Shown: piece by piece, positions 37,453-48,275 of the stretch
How positions within the stretch are numbered: position 1 is the stretch's first letter
Layout of the letters: the number at the start of each line of letters is the position of its first letter
From: Mixophyes australis
Lineage: Eukaryota; Chordata; Amphibia; Anura; Limnodynastidae
Assembly (NCBI GenBank): GCA_036250195.1
Contig: JAVHZZ010000005.1
Location: 70,139,505 to 70,203,504 of the forward strand
Length of the DNA stretch: 64,000 nt
Direction: 5' to 3'
Program-made: the position numbers and the translations under genes
Notes under the pieces: model-generated
Told to the model about the DNA's origin: nothing
Seen by the model: only the letters and a program-made list of their open reading frames with translations
Databases searched by the model: none

Positions 37453-37812
37453 ATGGGCTGCACAGTGGCTAAGTGGTTAGCACTTCTGCCTTACAGCACT
37501 GGGGTCATGAGTTCAATTCCCGACCATGGCCTTATCTGTGAGGAGTTTGTATGTTCTCCCTCTGTTTGTGTGGGTTCTCTCTGGGTGCTCCGGTTTCCTC
37601 CCACACTCCAAAAAACATACTGGTAGGTTAATTGGCTGCTAACAAAATTGACCCTTGTCTGTGTGAGTGTTAGGGAATTTAGACTGTAAGCCCCAATGAG
37701 GCAGGGACTGATGTGAGTGAGTTCTCTGTACAGCGCTGCAGAATTAGTGGCGCTATATAAATAATAAATATAAATTTATATAGAAGTAAATGGTAATAAT
37801 AATAATAATAAT
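37453..37812 (+). mobile_element. tRNA-derived SINE, full-length copy
   Basis: The head is tRNA-like: an A box in 'tggctaagtggttagcac' and a B box in 'gagttcaattccc', as for RNA polymerase III. The body contains 'tttgtatgttctccctctg' and 'tccggtttcctcccacactc', a central domain shared with V-SINE-type elements of fish and amphibians. The 3' part reads 'gcgctatataaataata' and ends in a (TAA)n run to about 37812. It starts three or four bases after the preceding MITE and its TA duplication. Further copies are at 41534 (minus), 52869 (minus, partial) and 55044 (interrupted). Confidence 0.85.
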
Positions 37813-38126
37813 GCATGTGTATGTATACATATATTCCACAGCACTGTAGAAATCAGAAAAATTTATTCAGGCACATAATCCAATTTCAATGTAATTACCC
37901 TTCCTCAGGTTCAGAAACCAAATATAATTTAGTCAGAAACCAATTAACCTATCAGTTGTTTTTTGGACCATAAGAAAAAAAGAGGGCACTTGCAGGGAAG
38001 GGACAACATTAATCCCTTTTACATTTATGATGAGCTGCCCCTCACACTTGTTACAGCTGGTTTTTAAAGTATTCTACTTCGTGGTAGAATACTTTATGTG
38101 GTAATACTACTCAATTGTATTAATGT
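37813..38126. other. Unannotated spacer
   Basis: Contains a short hairpin 'gtattctac..gtagaatac' near 38069-38093. Nothing else seen. Confidence 0.45.
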
Positions 38127-38531
38127 ATTAATACTAGAGATGGTCACTGACCCCCGTGTTTTGGTTTTGGATTCGGTTTTGGATCTGGATTACCGTCGTG
38201 TTTTGGTTTTGGTTTTGGTTTTGCAAAACCGCCATTGCGTGTTTTGGTTTTGGTTTTGGTTTTGTTTGGTTTTGTTTTGCTATTTTTTTGGAAAATCCAT
38301 GTTTTTGGGCCTAAATTAACCCAATTTAGTGCTCCAACTGTTTTAGAGACAAGTAATCTAATTGTTGAGGTAATAAATCATCAAAAAAACAGTTTAATTC
38401 TTCGTTGGTAGGCCTATTCTACACACAAAACAGATTGTCTTCCTCTCCATCTATGCATATTGGCAATGCAGCCATCGTCTTTGAATGTATATTACACCCT
38501 ACACTTATAGTTAAATATGTAAAGAAATGGA

Positions 38532-38950
38532 AAAAGCCAGTTTGGTTTCTGTCTCTCAAGGCCCCCCTCCACTTGTATAAAATACCAAAAAATTCAGCCA
38601 TTATAGACTGTACAATATTAATTGACATGGAGAAAGCCAGTTTGGTTTCTGTCTCTCTAGGCCCCCCTCCACTTGTATAAAATACCAAAAAATTCAGCCA
38701 TTATAGACTGTACAATATTAATTGACATGGAGAAAGCCAGTTTGGTTTCTGTCTCTCTAGGCCCCCCTCCACTTGTATAAAATACTAATAAATTCAGCCG
38801 TTATATACAGTACAATATAAATTGAAATGGACAAAGTCAGTTTGGTATCTGTCTGTATCAGATCCTCTCTCCACTAGGAGTAAAATAGAAAACTATTCAG
38901 CCGTTATATAATCTAGAATATAAATAGAAATTGAGAAAGGCAATTTGGTA
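38532..38950. repeat. Tandem array 1 inside the hAT-like element, unit about 100 bp
   Basis: The block 'aaagccagtttggtttctgt' recurs at about 38532, 38632 and 38732, with diverged forms at about 38832 and 38934. The copies at 38632 and 38732 are nearly identical; the last two are older. The right-most unit contributes the C-terminal codons of the ORF at 38897-39556. Confidence 0.85.
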
Positions 38951-39556
38951 TCTGTCTGCATCATAATCATCAACATCCTCATTAGCGCCCTCGTCGCCTA
39001 CACAAATCTCCCCCTCATCCTCTTCTAATTCCAAAGTGGCATCCTCAATTTGGGTATCACCGGCTACACTCGGGCTATTAAGGCACACATCAGCAGAATG
39101 CTCACGATTAGACATCCCACTGTTGGATGGACTCTCCACAGGGATTGTTGTCATTTGTGAATCAGAGCAAATATTCTCCTGTAATGCCTCACTGTTATCT
39201 TGCAGCTCGGCTTTGACGCGTAACAGTAGTTGTGCACCAATTGTAGGCTGGGTAACTTTTTGGGATCTGCCACTAATAGCCAAAGGTGAAGGCCTCATTC
39301 TCTCTTTGCCACCGTGTGTGTAGAATGGCATGCTTGCAATTTTTTTTTTATCGTCACTTAACTTTTGCTCAGTTACACTTCTTTTTCGCTTCAATACAGT
39401 AAATTTTTTTTGGGTTTTTGTTTTTTGCACTAATTTGAAAACACTCTGTTGTTTGACATCGCCTTGGCCAGATGACGTACTGGGAACACTAACATCAGGA
39501 CTGGTGACAGAACCTGGTTGCTCATTCAGATCATATGTGGACTGCTTTGAATCCAT
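38897..39556 (-). CDS. 219-residue transposon-encoded protein of unknown function
   Basis: The longest open frame of the window that is not clearly an artefact. Residues 1-45 are polar, Ser/Thr/Pro-rich ('SVPSTSSGQGDV'). Residues 46-75 are basic ('KTKTQKKFTVLKRKRS', a plausible nuclear signal). Residues about 165-205 are strongly acidic ('ELEEDEGEICVGDEG', 'EDVDDYDAD'). There is no zinc finger, DDE/RNase-H-like signature or hAT dimerisation motif. It may be the N-terminal part of a longer transposase whose remainder was deleted, or an accessory protein. The ATG lies just downstream of the 100-bp array, and the last residues are encoded in tandem array 1. Function is not known. Confidence 0.55.
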   Translation of the reverse strand: MDSKQSTYDLNEQPGSVTSPDVSVPSTSSGQGDVKQQSVFKLVQKTKTQKKFTVLKRKRSVTEQKLSDDKKKIASMPFYTHGGKERMRPSPLAISGRSQKVTQPTIGAQLLLRVKAELQDNSEALQENICSDSQMTTIPVESPSNSGMSNREHSADVCLNSPSVAGDTQIEDATLELEEDEGEICVGDEGANEDVDDYDADRYQIAFLNFYLYSRLYNG

Positions 39557-39570
39557 TCTGAGCGCAAACC

Positions 39571-40580
39571 ACTGGGGAGTGCTAAAAATTATTTAGTAGA
39601 TTCTGCTGACAGTTATGACTTTTGACAGCCAGAAATATTAATGCACAATTAGGGAGGACACCCCAAAAGCACTGAGGAGTGCTAAAAATTATTGAGTAGA
39701 TACTGCTGACAGATATGACTTTTGACAGCCAGAAATATTAATGCACAATTAGGGAGGACACCCCAAAAACACTGAGGAGTGCTAAAAATTATTGAGTAGA
39801 TACTGCTGACAGATATGACTTTTGACAGCCAGAAATATTAATGCACAATTAGGGAGGACACCCCAAAAACACTGAGGAGTGCTAAAAATTATTGAGTAGA
39901 TACTGCTGACAGATATGACTTTTGACAGCCAGAAATATTAATGCACAATTAGGGAGGACACCCCAAAAACACTGAGGAGTGCTAAAAATTATTGAGTAGA
40001 TACTGCTGACAGATATGACTTTTGACAGCCAGAAATATTAATGCACAATTAGGGAGGACACCCCAAAAACACTGAGGAGTGCTAAAAATTATTGAGTAGA
40101 TACTGCTGACAGATATGACTTTTGACAGCCAGAAATATTAATGCACAATTAGGGAGGACACCCCAAAAACACTGAGGAGTGCTAAAAATTATTGAGTAGA
40201 TACTGCTGACAGATATGACTTTTGACAGCCAGAAATATTAATGCACAATTAGGGAGGACACCCCAAAAACACTGAGGAGTGCTAAAAATTATTGAGTAGA
40301 TACTGCTGACAGATATGACTTTTGACAGCCAGAAATATTAATGCACAATTAGGGAGGACACCCCAAAAACACTGAGGAGTGCTAAAAATTATTGAGTAGA
40401 TACTGCTGACAGATATGACTTTTGACAGCCAGAAATATTAATGCACAATTAGGGAGGACACCCCAAAAACACTGAGGTGTGCTACAAATTATTTAGTAGA
40501 TACTGCTGACAGATATGACTTTTGACAGCCAGAAATATTAATGCACAATTATGGGGGACACCCCAAAAGCGCTGGGGAGT
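39571..40580. repeat. Tandem array 2: ten units of exactly 100 bp
   Basis: The landmark 'gctaaaaatt' occurs at 39581, 39681 and every 100 bases to 40381, with 'gctacaaatt' at 40481. The units starting 39681 to 40381 are essentially identical; the first and the last two carry substitutions such as 'actggggagt' and 'atttagtaga'. Each unit contains 'gacttttgacagccagaaat'. The array sits between the TATA box and the ATG of the minus-strand ORF, so it is 5' leader, promoter-proximal sequence or an intron. Confidence 0.95.
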
Positions 40581-40751
40581 GCCAAATTTGAAGAAAAAAT
40601 AATAAACCTCTATCCTCCTCTCTGCACTAGCGATTTTGGTTAGAGCAATTGCAAGAACAATATTGTATTCTCTGTCCCTGCTCTAATTAGCCTATGACTA
40701 CACCCTGCTCTCTCCCTCTGTCAAATGGCGATGGATTGCTGTGGAGGCGTG

Positions 40752-40759
40752 TATTTATA
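40752..40759 (-). promoter_or_regulatory. TATA box for the minus-strand transposon ORF
   Basis: Minus-strand 'tataaata' about 1.2 kb upstream of the ATG at 39556 and within 180 bp of the element's right terminus. A GC-rich flank ('cgcctccac') follows, as in many TATA promoters. The position fits a transposon promoter; start-site use is inferred. Confidence 0.5.
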
Positions 40760-40798
40760 AAGTTGAAGTATCGCGAGAACCGAGTCCCGAGATCCGAC

Positions 40799-40815
40799 AA
40801 CGTCACAATGACGTT
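40799..40815. promoter_or_regulatory. CRE-like inverted repeat
   Basis: 'aacgtca' and 'tgacgtt' face each other across three bases, giving two TGACG half-sites of the CREB/ATF type about 40 bp upstream of the TATA box on the minus strand. Function is inferred from motif and position only. Confidence 0.4.
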
Positions 40816-40939
40816 CGGCCTCGATTTGGATTCGGAATGGGCGGGAGAGTACCGAGCTGCTCAGCTCGGTACTCGGATACCCAAAGTTCGGGTGGGTTCG
40901 GTTCTCGGAGAACCGGACCCGCCCATCTCTAATTAATAC

Positions 40940-41282
40940 ATTTACTAGAATAAGAAATCATTGTATTTTTAGTTGATTTTAACTACATTTCCCCTGTCTC
41001 GATTCTAGTACTGCACCACAGTATTTTGCCTCCACAGGATTTTCCTCTCCAGACATTTCTAGGTAATGCAAAAATAAGAAAGTAAAACAGTTTATTATTT
41101 ACTGCAAGAACTTTCTGCATTCAGTTTAACTTCAGAAGACAGGAAAAAAATATATTATTTAAGATAGCACAGCACATGAATAACTGAACTTTAAATGAAC
41201 TATTCACAATAGTGTTAGTCTAGTTAATGTGAACATCTTATATCTGCCTTCTCTATGTGGCATCAAATAATACAGCCTGCTT
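40940..41282. other. Unannotated spacer
   Basis: AT-rich; nothing recognised. Confidence 0.45.
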
Positions 41283-42240
41283 AAGGGCACCCACACACTA
41301 GTTTGTAATGTAATCAAAGGTAGCAATATATGCTGGCTTATGTGATCACAGATTGAAATGTTCCTGAGATTTCACTTTAATAGATGAACATGTATGGTTT
41401 AGATCTAGTCCATGGCAAATCAAAATTATTACTGCATAGTACAATACAGTACCTTCATGCAGTGATATGTTGAGATATACTTTTTGCTTGCAATCCTAAA
41501 AATAATCTTAAAACAAAGATAACACACCTACACTATCATCATCACTTATTTATATAGCACTACTAATTCCGCAGTGCTCTACAGAAAACTCATTAACATC
41601 AGTTCCTGTCCCATTGGAGCTTACAATCTAAATCCCCTAAATTACACACAGACAGACACTAAGGGCAATTTAATAGCAGCCAATTAACCTAGTATGTTTT
41701 TGGAGTGTGGGAGGAAACCAGAGCACCTGGAGGAAACCCACGCAAACACAGGGAGAATATACAAACTCCACACAGATAGGGCCATGGTTGGGAATCAAAC
41801 TCATGACCCCAGTGCTGAGAGGCAGAAGTGATAACCACTAGGCCACTGTGCAGACTGGCTATACTATTCTGGTTTTTTCACCAGAATGACTGTTAGCTCC
41901 AATATCGCATTAGTGTATACGCTCCCATGATCATGTTTTATCATACCAAAGCACTGGTATCATTTGATTTGATATTATAAACTGACTAATCTCTACTAAC
42001 AATGGAACAATGTCAGGAAAATCCTGCAGTGTGTATGCACTCACGACCAGCAGTGTAGTCAGACCTCCATAGAGTTTACAGAGTCACAATCTTTTCAGCT
42101 GATGGTTATGACAGATGAAGAACAGAGATCCGAAGGTAAATTATGCAAAATGTGAATAGTGTGTATACATGAATCAGCATGCTGATCAGGACTTCAGATA
42201 TCGCATTGGAAGACATTTCCTGTAGTGTGTACCCAGCCTT
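41283..42240. mobile_element. DNA transposon-like element with a nested SINE
   Basis: Left end 'aagggcacccacacacta', right end 'tagtgtgtacccagcctt', inverted with several mismatches. Between them lies a complete minus-strand SINE (41534-41855), which accounts for a third of the length. No transposase. No clear TSD was found. Similar termini ('ggtacacact') recur in a fragment near 59100. Confidence 0.5.
41534..41855 (-). mobile_element. tRNA-derived SINE, antisense copy
   Basis: Reverse-complement copy of the 37453 SINE: the plus strand starts with tail 'tatcatcatcacttattta', runs through 'tggagtgtgggaggaaacca' and 'catgaccccagtgctgag' (B-box region) and ends 'aaccactaggccactgtg' (A-box region). 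It is full length with scattered substitutions. Confidence 0.85.
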
Positions 42241-42245
42241 CCACT

Positions 42246-42680
42246 TCAATAATCCCCAAATAATACCGTATGTATATGGTGTTCAATATATGTTAATTTA
42301 TGTGTATTTGTTCTGATCTGAAACCTTTGCACTCACTGATCAACTAGCTAATTAAGGCTTTTTTTGTCAAACAGTAATAATTCTTTGCCACGGATGAAAA
42401 CAACATTTCCATGTCACAGGATTAATTACATCACAAGGAGTCGCATGAAAATCATGTTGCACAGAGATGGATTGGTAATATCCTGCTTTAAACTTTATGT
42501 ACTAACTCTCAAAGAACTTTGAATAACTCTCTGAAAATCAGATTCAGCTACTATAGAATGCTCTGCCCCTTAACACTGACATCATGCTTAAGCTGGCTAT
42601 AGCTAGCGCTGGCAGATCTGTTGGCATCCCATTCTCCTGCAGTTAACAGGAAGTTTGGAAAAACAATACTGGTGAAGTCC
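42246..42680. other. Unannotated spacer
   Basis: AT-rich; nothing recognised. Confidence 0.45.
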
Positions 42681-42682
42681 AG

Positions 42683-42855
42683 GGGGTGAATGTATCAAGC
42701 TGAGAGTTTTCCAGCGTGAAAAGTGGAGATGTTGCCTATAGCAACCAATCAAATTCTAGCTAACATTTTGTAGAATGTACTAAAGAAATGATATCTAGAA
42801 TCTGAATGCATTTTTCAAACCCACCAGAAAGCTCTCAGCTTGATACATTTACCCC
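42683..42855. mobile_element. Foldback MITE, family A variant, CAG target duplication
   Basis: Left end 'ggggtgaatgtatcaagctg', right end 'cagcttgatacatttacccc', with CAG on both sides (42680-42682, 42856-42858 within one base). Inner arms carry 'caaccaatcaaattctagc' and its mirror. The outer 30 bp differ from copies 1-3 ('agctgagagttttcc'), defining a second subfamily shared with 35075. Confidence 0.8.
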
Positions 42856-42858
42856 CAG

Positions 42859-44464
42859 GACTATAAAACGCTGTGGTGAGGCATGTGGGGTGAGATGGAG
42901 TATCAAACTAAATGATCCTCCGGAGGCTTTTCCATAGAGGCAGCATACAGCCCAATTTTTGGGTCCCTGACAAATAATGATGATGATGATTTTGTCAATC
43001 TACATCATGTTGTCAGCGGAAACTAGGAGAGCATGCCAAAATGGGACAGACATCAGGTAACCTATCAGATCGGGTGGTAAGTAGTATACTGGATTAATGT
43101 TTAATTTATGTAATTAAACCCAAATTTGAATTTTCAGTTTTTTGTGGAGTTATTCTTAAATGTTTAGAACAACCAGAAAAAAAGCATAGTCTTTCAAATT
43201 GTCGTGTCTTCCAGCAACAGATTTCAATAACTTCTAACACATGTAATGCAATTCTTGCTAAATTGAAGTTTTCTTCAGGAGCCAGTAGGTATATTTTAAT
43301 AGTTCATCTCTTTTAAAGAATGCTTCCTACTTGAGCTTTGCACAAATGCTTCAGCTGAACTGTTAACGTAGCTACTGTTGAGAAAAGTTCTCATGATCTC
43401 TTTAAAGCAAAAGAAAGGAACAAGTAGCCTAAAAGCACAAATTGTCTCTTTCTTTAATAATTATCATAGCTACTTGATGTTTTGAAATACATGTTATTGT
43501 ACATTTAATATCACGTGTAATGTCACATATGCTTTGTAACTGCATATATAATGTTGTTTTTTGTCATGTGTGAGTTTAATAAAAATATATTATAAAAAAA
43601 AAGTAAAAGAAAGGAATAGTTATTTAAGTTAAAATTTTAGAATAGTTTAACTTGATGGACTTGTGTATTTCTCCAACCTCACTATATAATTATACATGAC
43701 CTTATTACATACTAGATTTGTTTCCTTCTACAAACAGAAAATCAAAACATACAAAGTTATGATGCAGTTTTAAATTCCAATATTTTAATGCATTTCAACC
43801 TCTTTCTAGCTTTTTGAAGTATGGCAAAAAAAAGTATAATGACATACTGTAGAAGGATACTCTCCAGGGTTGCAACAAGAAAATGAATTACAATTCTTTT
43901 TTTGTAGTGGGACAAAAGGACATTAAGTAACTGAGCGTGAAAGATGTACTGTATCTGAGAGAGAAAAGTAGGCTATTTTTAAAATTGAGGTTAATTACTT
44001 CATTAAAATATTACCCATGAGATGCTGACAACTGAGAATGAAGCAAACACAGTAAAACTCATTAAAATCTATGAGTCTTCTTTATTCCTGATAAATATTA
44101 ATAACATGCAAAGTAAGATATACAGAACTAAGTGTGTTTATCATTTTACTTTAAACATTAGCTTGTTAAAATCTGATCGTTGTTCATATCTGTGATACAC
44201 TCATATTGTTAACAACTGATAAGTGTGACAATTTTGCCCTTGTAAAGTATACGTGTAGGCTTCCCAAGGTCTTGTCTTGGTAATAGTTACTACAGAGGGT
44301 ACTTTCTCGTGTGCTGGCTAACTATTAATCACTGTAATGTGGTTTTAATTACAGGTACATTTTTACAAATAAATAAAATAACAAATGATGTAAAGTTCAA
44401 AGGATGATAATTAATGTTTCAGAGGTTTTAAGTTTGCATACAAATTAATGTTTTGTGATCTTAA

Positions 44465-44466
<2 letters not shown>
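42859..44466. other. Unannotated AT-rich stretch
   Basis: No gene or repeat family recognised. Confidence 0.45.
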
Positions 44467-44523
<57 letters not shown>

Positions 44524-45126
44524 AATGCCTAGTGGCGTGTGTTAGTCTGTCTGTGTGTGTGTGGAAAAAATAAAACCAAGGTGCAGTGCCACCTGCTGGG
44601 CGGAGTTATACACTGACCTACTAAATTTTTAGTCTGTGTGGAAAAAAAAATTCAGAAAGGGCTGAAATTTGGTATACTAAGATGTTTTTAATTTGTTAAT
44701 TTAATTTGTTAATTGTTAAAAGTGTTTATAAAGATTTTAAAAATATATATACATATTTCTTCAAGGAAAAGTGACAGTTGGGAGTGGTTGGTGGTTGCCG
44801 GGGGTGACAGTGGGGAGTGGTTGGTGGTTGACGGGGGTGACAGAGTGAGATTAGTGTGATACTCAGGACCGCTGAGAGAGATCCCTGTGTCTGGATAGAC
44901 ATCTGGATAGATGTGGCGATGAAAATGAAGGATGAGGTGATGGAGAAGAATGATGAGGTGGTGACATGTGGACAAAACCAATTTAAAAAAGGGCGCTTAC
45001 ATCGGGAAGTAACGCTCTTCCCCTGAGGAGGCCTGGGCTATGGCCCAAATGCATGACAAGAACCTTTTTAACACCTTAAGTAGCTTGATTTGACTAGAAT
45101 GCATGAGTATTATGCACGGGTTAACT

Positions 45127-45172
<46 letters not shown>
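44467..45172. repeat. Dispersed repeat bounded by (TA)n microsatellites
   Basis: Two TA runs (about 44467-44518 and 45130-45172) bracket about 600 bp containing 'gcctagtggcgtgtgttagt', (TG)n and two 33-bp tandem units with 'gggagtggttggtggttg'. The bracketing by TA runs suggests a mobile element that inserts into, or carries, TA repeats. No ORF of interest. Class unknown. Confidence 0.5.
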
Positions 45173-45175
<3 letters not shown>

Positions 45176-47048
45176 ATCGCAATATGTATTTAAACTGTAA
45201 ATATAACTAATAAAGTTATACAAATGGCTTTATTGGATGGTAAATTGGGCATTTGACGTTTACCAGGGCATTACACATTAGCCAGCAATCGCAGAGGAGC
45301 TTTCTTCACTACCTGTAGACATTTCATATTGTTGTAAATTTATTTGATATATTTATATTTATTTATGATATGATTTTATTTTAGCCGAAATACCAACTAG
45401 TTTAAATGTTTGGAATCCCAGCTGTTATACAATATACAATTACCTCCTATTTTCCATCCCTGATCCCAGGTACCTACATACACAAGTTCTTTTTTTTTTA
45501 CAAATACATCTTTTCAGACAAAGCAAATACATAATTACCTACTACATAATTATAAGTGATGTAACAAAACATTTGTTGTACATGGCTCCTAAGAGCTTCA
45601 AATGACTAGTACTGTGGCAAAATAAATGCAAAGTGTACTCTTCTCACAGTAACTGTAGTTGTAGAAAAGCTACTACTGCTAAGGTGTGCTTTAGGTGTTT
45701 CTGTTTATCCCTGTTGATCAGTTCTCTTCTCATTTAGGCTCATGCTGTATAAAGTGGAAATCCATATTCAAGTACTTCTAGCCTCTGGTGGGAGCTAAGT
45801 CAGTACTGGCTGAAATTAAGGAATCAGTTTGTACAGAAAACAAAGACTATTGTCTGCATTACATGATAAAGAGAAGAGCATTCTGGGATAGTTCTATGAA
45901 AAAAGAGATACTGTGTTGACCCCCTGCCACTGCTGAAGTGAAGGACAGTATGTTTTGCTCTCTATAAATAGAGCTCATCCATCAACCCTATCCTAGATGC
46001 AGGAACATCCATGATTTTGAATATGGTGGCCCAAAAGCTATCTTTAAGAGATGTATTGTAAGGACAAAGGCCACGTAACCCCAATTGCATCATTGTTATG
46101 TCTTTATGAGGAAAGAATAGTGCCCTACATTATGTCATAATGCAGTATTTCCGCTACTGCCTGCATCCACTATCATGTCAGCAAAAGTACAGTGAAGCCG
46201 AAAGAGTACATGAACAGGTTTCAGGTGATGAGGAGGGGAGTCCATGAATTCAGGTCTGGTGGGACATAATAATGTGATTTGTAGAATCATGCTCCACTCA
46301 CTGCAACACAAATAACAATCTGCGCCATCATGCTCCACTCACTGCAGTGCGATGACATGAAACGGACTCTCACACCACCATGGCCGGAGTGTTACAAATT
46401 GCATTGTCACACTGTATTATGCCCACCATATCTCATGGGCATGGGCATCACAGAGATTGAGAGACTTTCTCTGGAACCCAGAAAATCACCCTCTATTTGT
46501 GTAGTCTCCTGGAGAGGTGGCAAGTATGCATTAAATATACTTCCTCAAATGGACATCCATGTTTTGCTCATTTATTTTGGTTTGCACAGATCTGCATTGC
46601 CTTATCCAATAAATACTGAAAGTAAATTTAGACTGAAGCCTAATTTTACTACATGGCAATGTGTACATGCAATAGGAAAGCCACAATGCAAAATGGCTTC
46701 TTCAGCATTTCCATGTAAAAGCTTTAGATATTTTTCCACAGTACTTGAAAGTGTGTTTCCTTTTATATTGCAAAGATTCACATCACACATGACATATTGG
46801 GTTATGAAAAAAAGTATAATTATTTCCTGTCAAGAACTTTAAGATCAAGTTCTGTCAGTTGTTGATTAAATTCCTGTAACCTTTGAACCAAATGCATCAC
46901 ATGACTCCCAAAGCAACACAAGCCAATTTAGAATGGTTTACATTACAAGATGAGATGGCAAAACTGTGCAATTGTAAACGTTTTTATTTTACTCTTAATC
47001 AAAATGTCCAGTGATCTTTAAAAGGTTACAAGAAAGCTCAAACACACA

Positions 47049-47050
<2 letters not shown>
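45173..47050. other. Unannotated stretch with a MITE half
   Basis: Near 46500-46530 'tctcctggagaggtggcaagtatg' (in two parts) resembles the right end of the 'catacttgcc' hAT family. A 170-codon plus-strand frame (46330-46842) spans it and is regarded as chance. Nothing else seen. Confidence 0.4.

Positions 47051-47106
<56 letters not shown>
47051..47106. repeat. (TA)n microsatellite
   Basis: About 56 bases of alternating TA, followed by CA and GA dinucleotides. Confidence 0.95.
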
Positions 47107-47113
<7 letters not shown>

Positions 47114-47365
47114 GAGAGAGAGATAGATATTCATAGAGAGGATGCACTCAGAGCTCACATATATCTAATGCACTGTACACGACTCAAATTGGTAACTGTA
47201 GATAAACGGTGTTCGATAATTGGAACAAGCCAGCACCAGTATTGAAAAAACATTAAAGTTTTAATTAATCATAGAAGATGTTACAGAGACATGCCCAACA
47301 AATGTTTCAGTGTCACAGGCAGGCTTTCTGCAGCAGCTCCTAAACAATTAAATGGAAAAAAAAAT

Positions 47366-47405
<40 letters not shown>

Positions 47406-47609
47406 ACAAATAGAGATATAACTGGCACTGATCACCACAGCGTAACCACTTCAAATAAATGAGGTGGAAAGATTATATATATAAAAAGATATACATACAA
47501 TATATATGAAAATTCAGTCCCAAATCCACAATGCATAAAAAACACTTGACTCTTGTAAGAGTGGCAGCCTCGATAGCCTGAAACCAGATGGTTAATCCGG
47601 ACGGGATGG
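47107..47609. other. Left flank of the palindrome
   Basis: Contains a second (TA)n run (about 47370-47402) and AT-rich sequence. This flank is not repeated on the right side, so the palindrome's outer limit is sharp. Confidence 0.5.
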
Positions 47610-48080
47610 ATTGCTGTAACAGAAGAACAAGCAGGGCGCCTCTGAGTGTATTATCAATTGTATAGTGTGGAATAGAGCAATAACTTGCATACTATGAAGT
47701 TGTAGATGATAAACTTTACAGAAGATAATGGAGTAATCTGTGCTTTGCCTTTAGTCCTCCAGATCTCCACCGATCCATACAAAATACAGGAAAACAGCAA
47801 ACATAGTGTAATACTGCAAAAATCACAGCAATATCACCAGGTTCCCCACAATACTATGGGGTATATGGGATAACTATCCCAAAATAGTTATAGGACACCA
47901 CCACGAGTGCACAAAATAAATATTAAAATCTGCGTACCAGATATAGTGATATATTCCACTTCTGAAGGGTATTAAAACATGTGTAACACCAATGTATGAG
48001 GTATTGGGTAATACACTGGATACAGCTCAACGCGTTTCGTCTTGTAACAATCAAGACTTCATCAGGAGCATAACATGTAC

Positions 48081-48253
48081 CAGCATATGATGACAGCTGC
48101 TACACAGCTCCAGGTAATACAACAGACACGATTGCTCTTAGAGTCGTCTTCTTCGTGAGAACTGCAGCAGCAGAATCTGATTAAATACACACAGATTAAG
48201 ACAAGGCTGATGGCCAGGCAGAGTCCAGCAATGCCGACTAAGAAAAGAAGAGC
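48081..48253 (-). pseudogene. ttyh1: Tweety-homologue (TTYH1-like) exon, original copy
   Basis: A 173-bp segment on the minus strand with acceptor 'ttatttttcag' (in the spacer) and a 'gt' donor at 48080-48079. It encodes 'ALLFLVGIAGLCLAISLVLI', then 'CVYLIRFCCC', a charged loop ('SSHEEDDSKSN') and 'VCCITWSCVAAVIIC'. Tweety proteins are multipass plasma-membrane proteins, and the pattern hydrophobic helix - 'VYLIRFCCC' - acidic loop - 'C.TWSC' fits their first two membrane segments, closest to TTYH1 as I recall it. Exons before and after were not seen, and read-through stops shortly after the donor, so this is an isolated, probably captured exon. The frame is fully open, which suggests recent capture or retained use. 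Confidence 0.78.
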
Positions 48254-48275
48254 CTGAAAAATAAGTCTGGGTGAT

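Larger units (their letters stand above)
38135..40931 (-). mobile_element. 2.8-kb hAT-like transposon with tandem arrays and an ORF
   Basis: The element starts 'tagagatgg', ends 'cccatctcta', and is flanked by 'attaatac' duplicated exactly at 38127-38134 and 40932-40939; an 8-bp TSD indicates hAT. The left subterminal region is packed with 'ttttggttttgg' motifs. From the right end on the minus strand it has: a GC-rich palindromic end ('accgagctgctcagctcggt'), a CRE-like site, a TATA box, ten units of 100 bp, a 219-codon ORF, then five more units of about 100 bp. No hAT catalytic domain is visible, so it is probably an internally deleted derivative. Related sequences lie at 50420-51003 and from 62880 to the window end. 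Confidence 0.8.

Noticed and set aside
37468..37530. Functional tRNA gene
   Set aside because: A and B boxes are present but the sequence continues into a SINE body and tail, the cloverleaf is degenerate, and there are several copies in the window.
39571..40580. Regularly spaced repeats that might be taken for a CRISPR array
   Set aside because: Units are contiguous 100-bp tandem copies without unique spacers, inside a eukaryotic transposon with a TSD.
44709..44981. 90-codon minus-strand frame with Ser/Pro/Thr repeats
   Set aside because: It derives from the two 33-bp tandem units in the dispersed repeat.
46330..46842. 170-codon plus-strand open frame
   Set aside because: No domain, mixed composition, overlaps a MITE end and lacks splice or promoter context.
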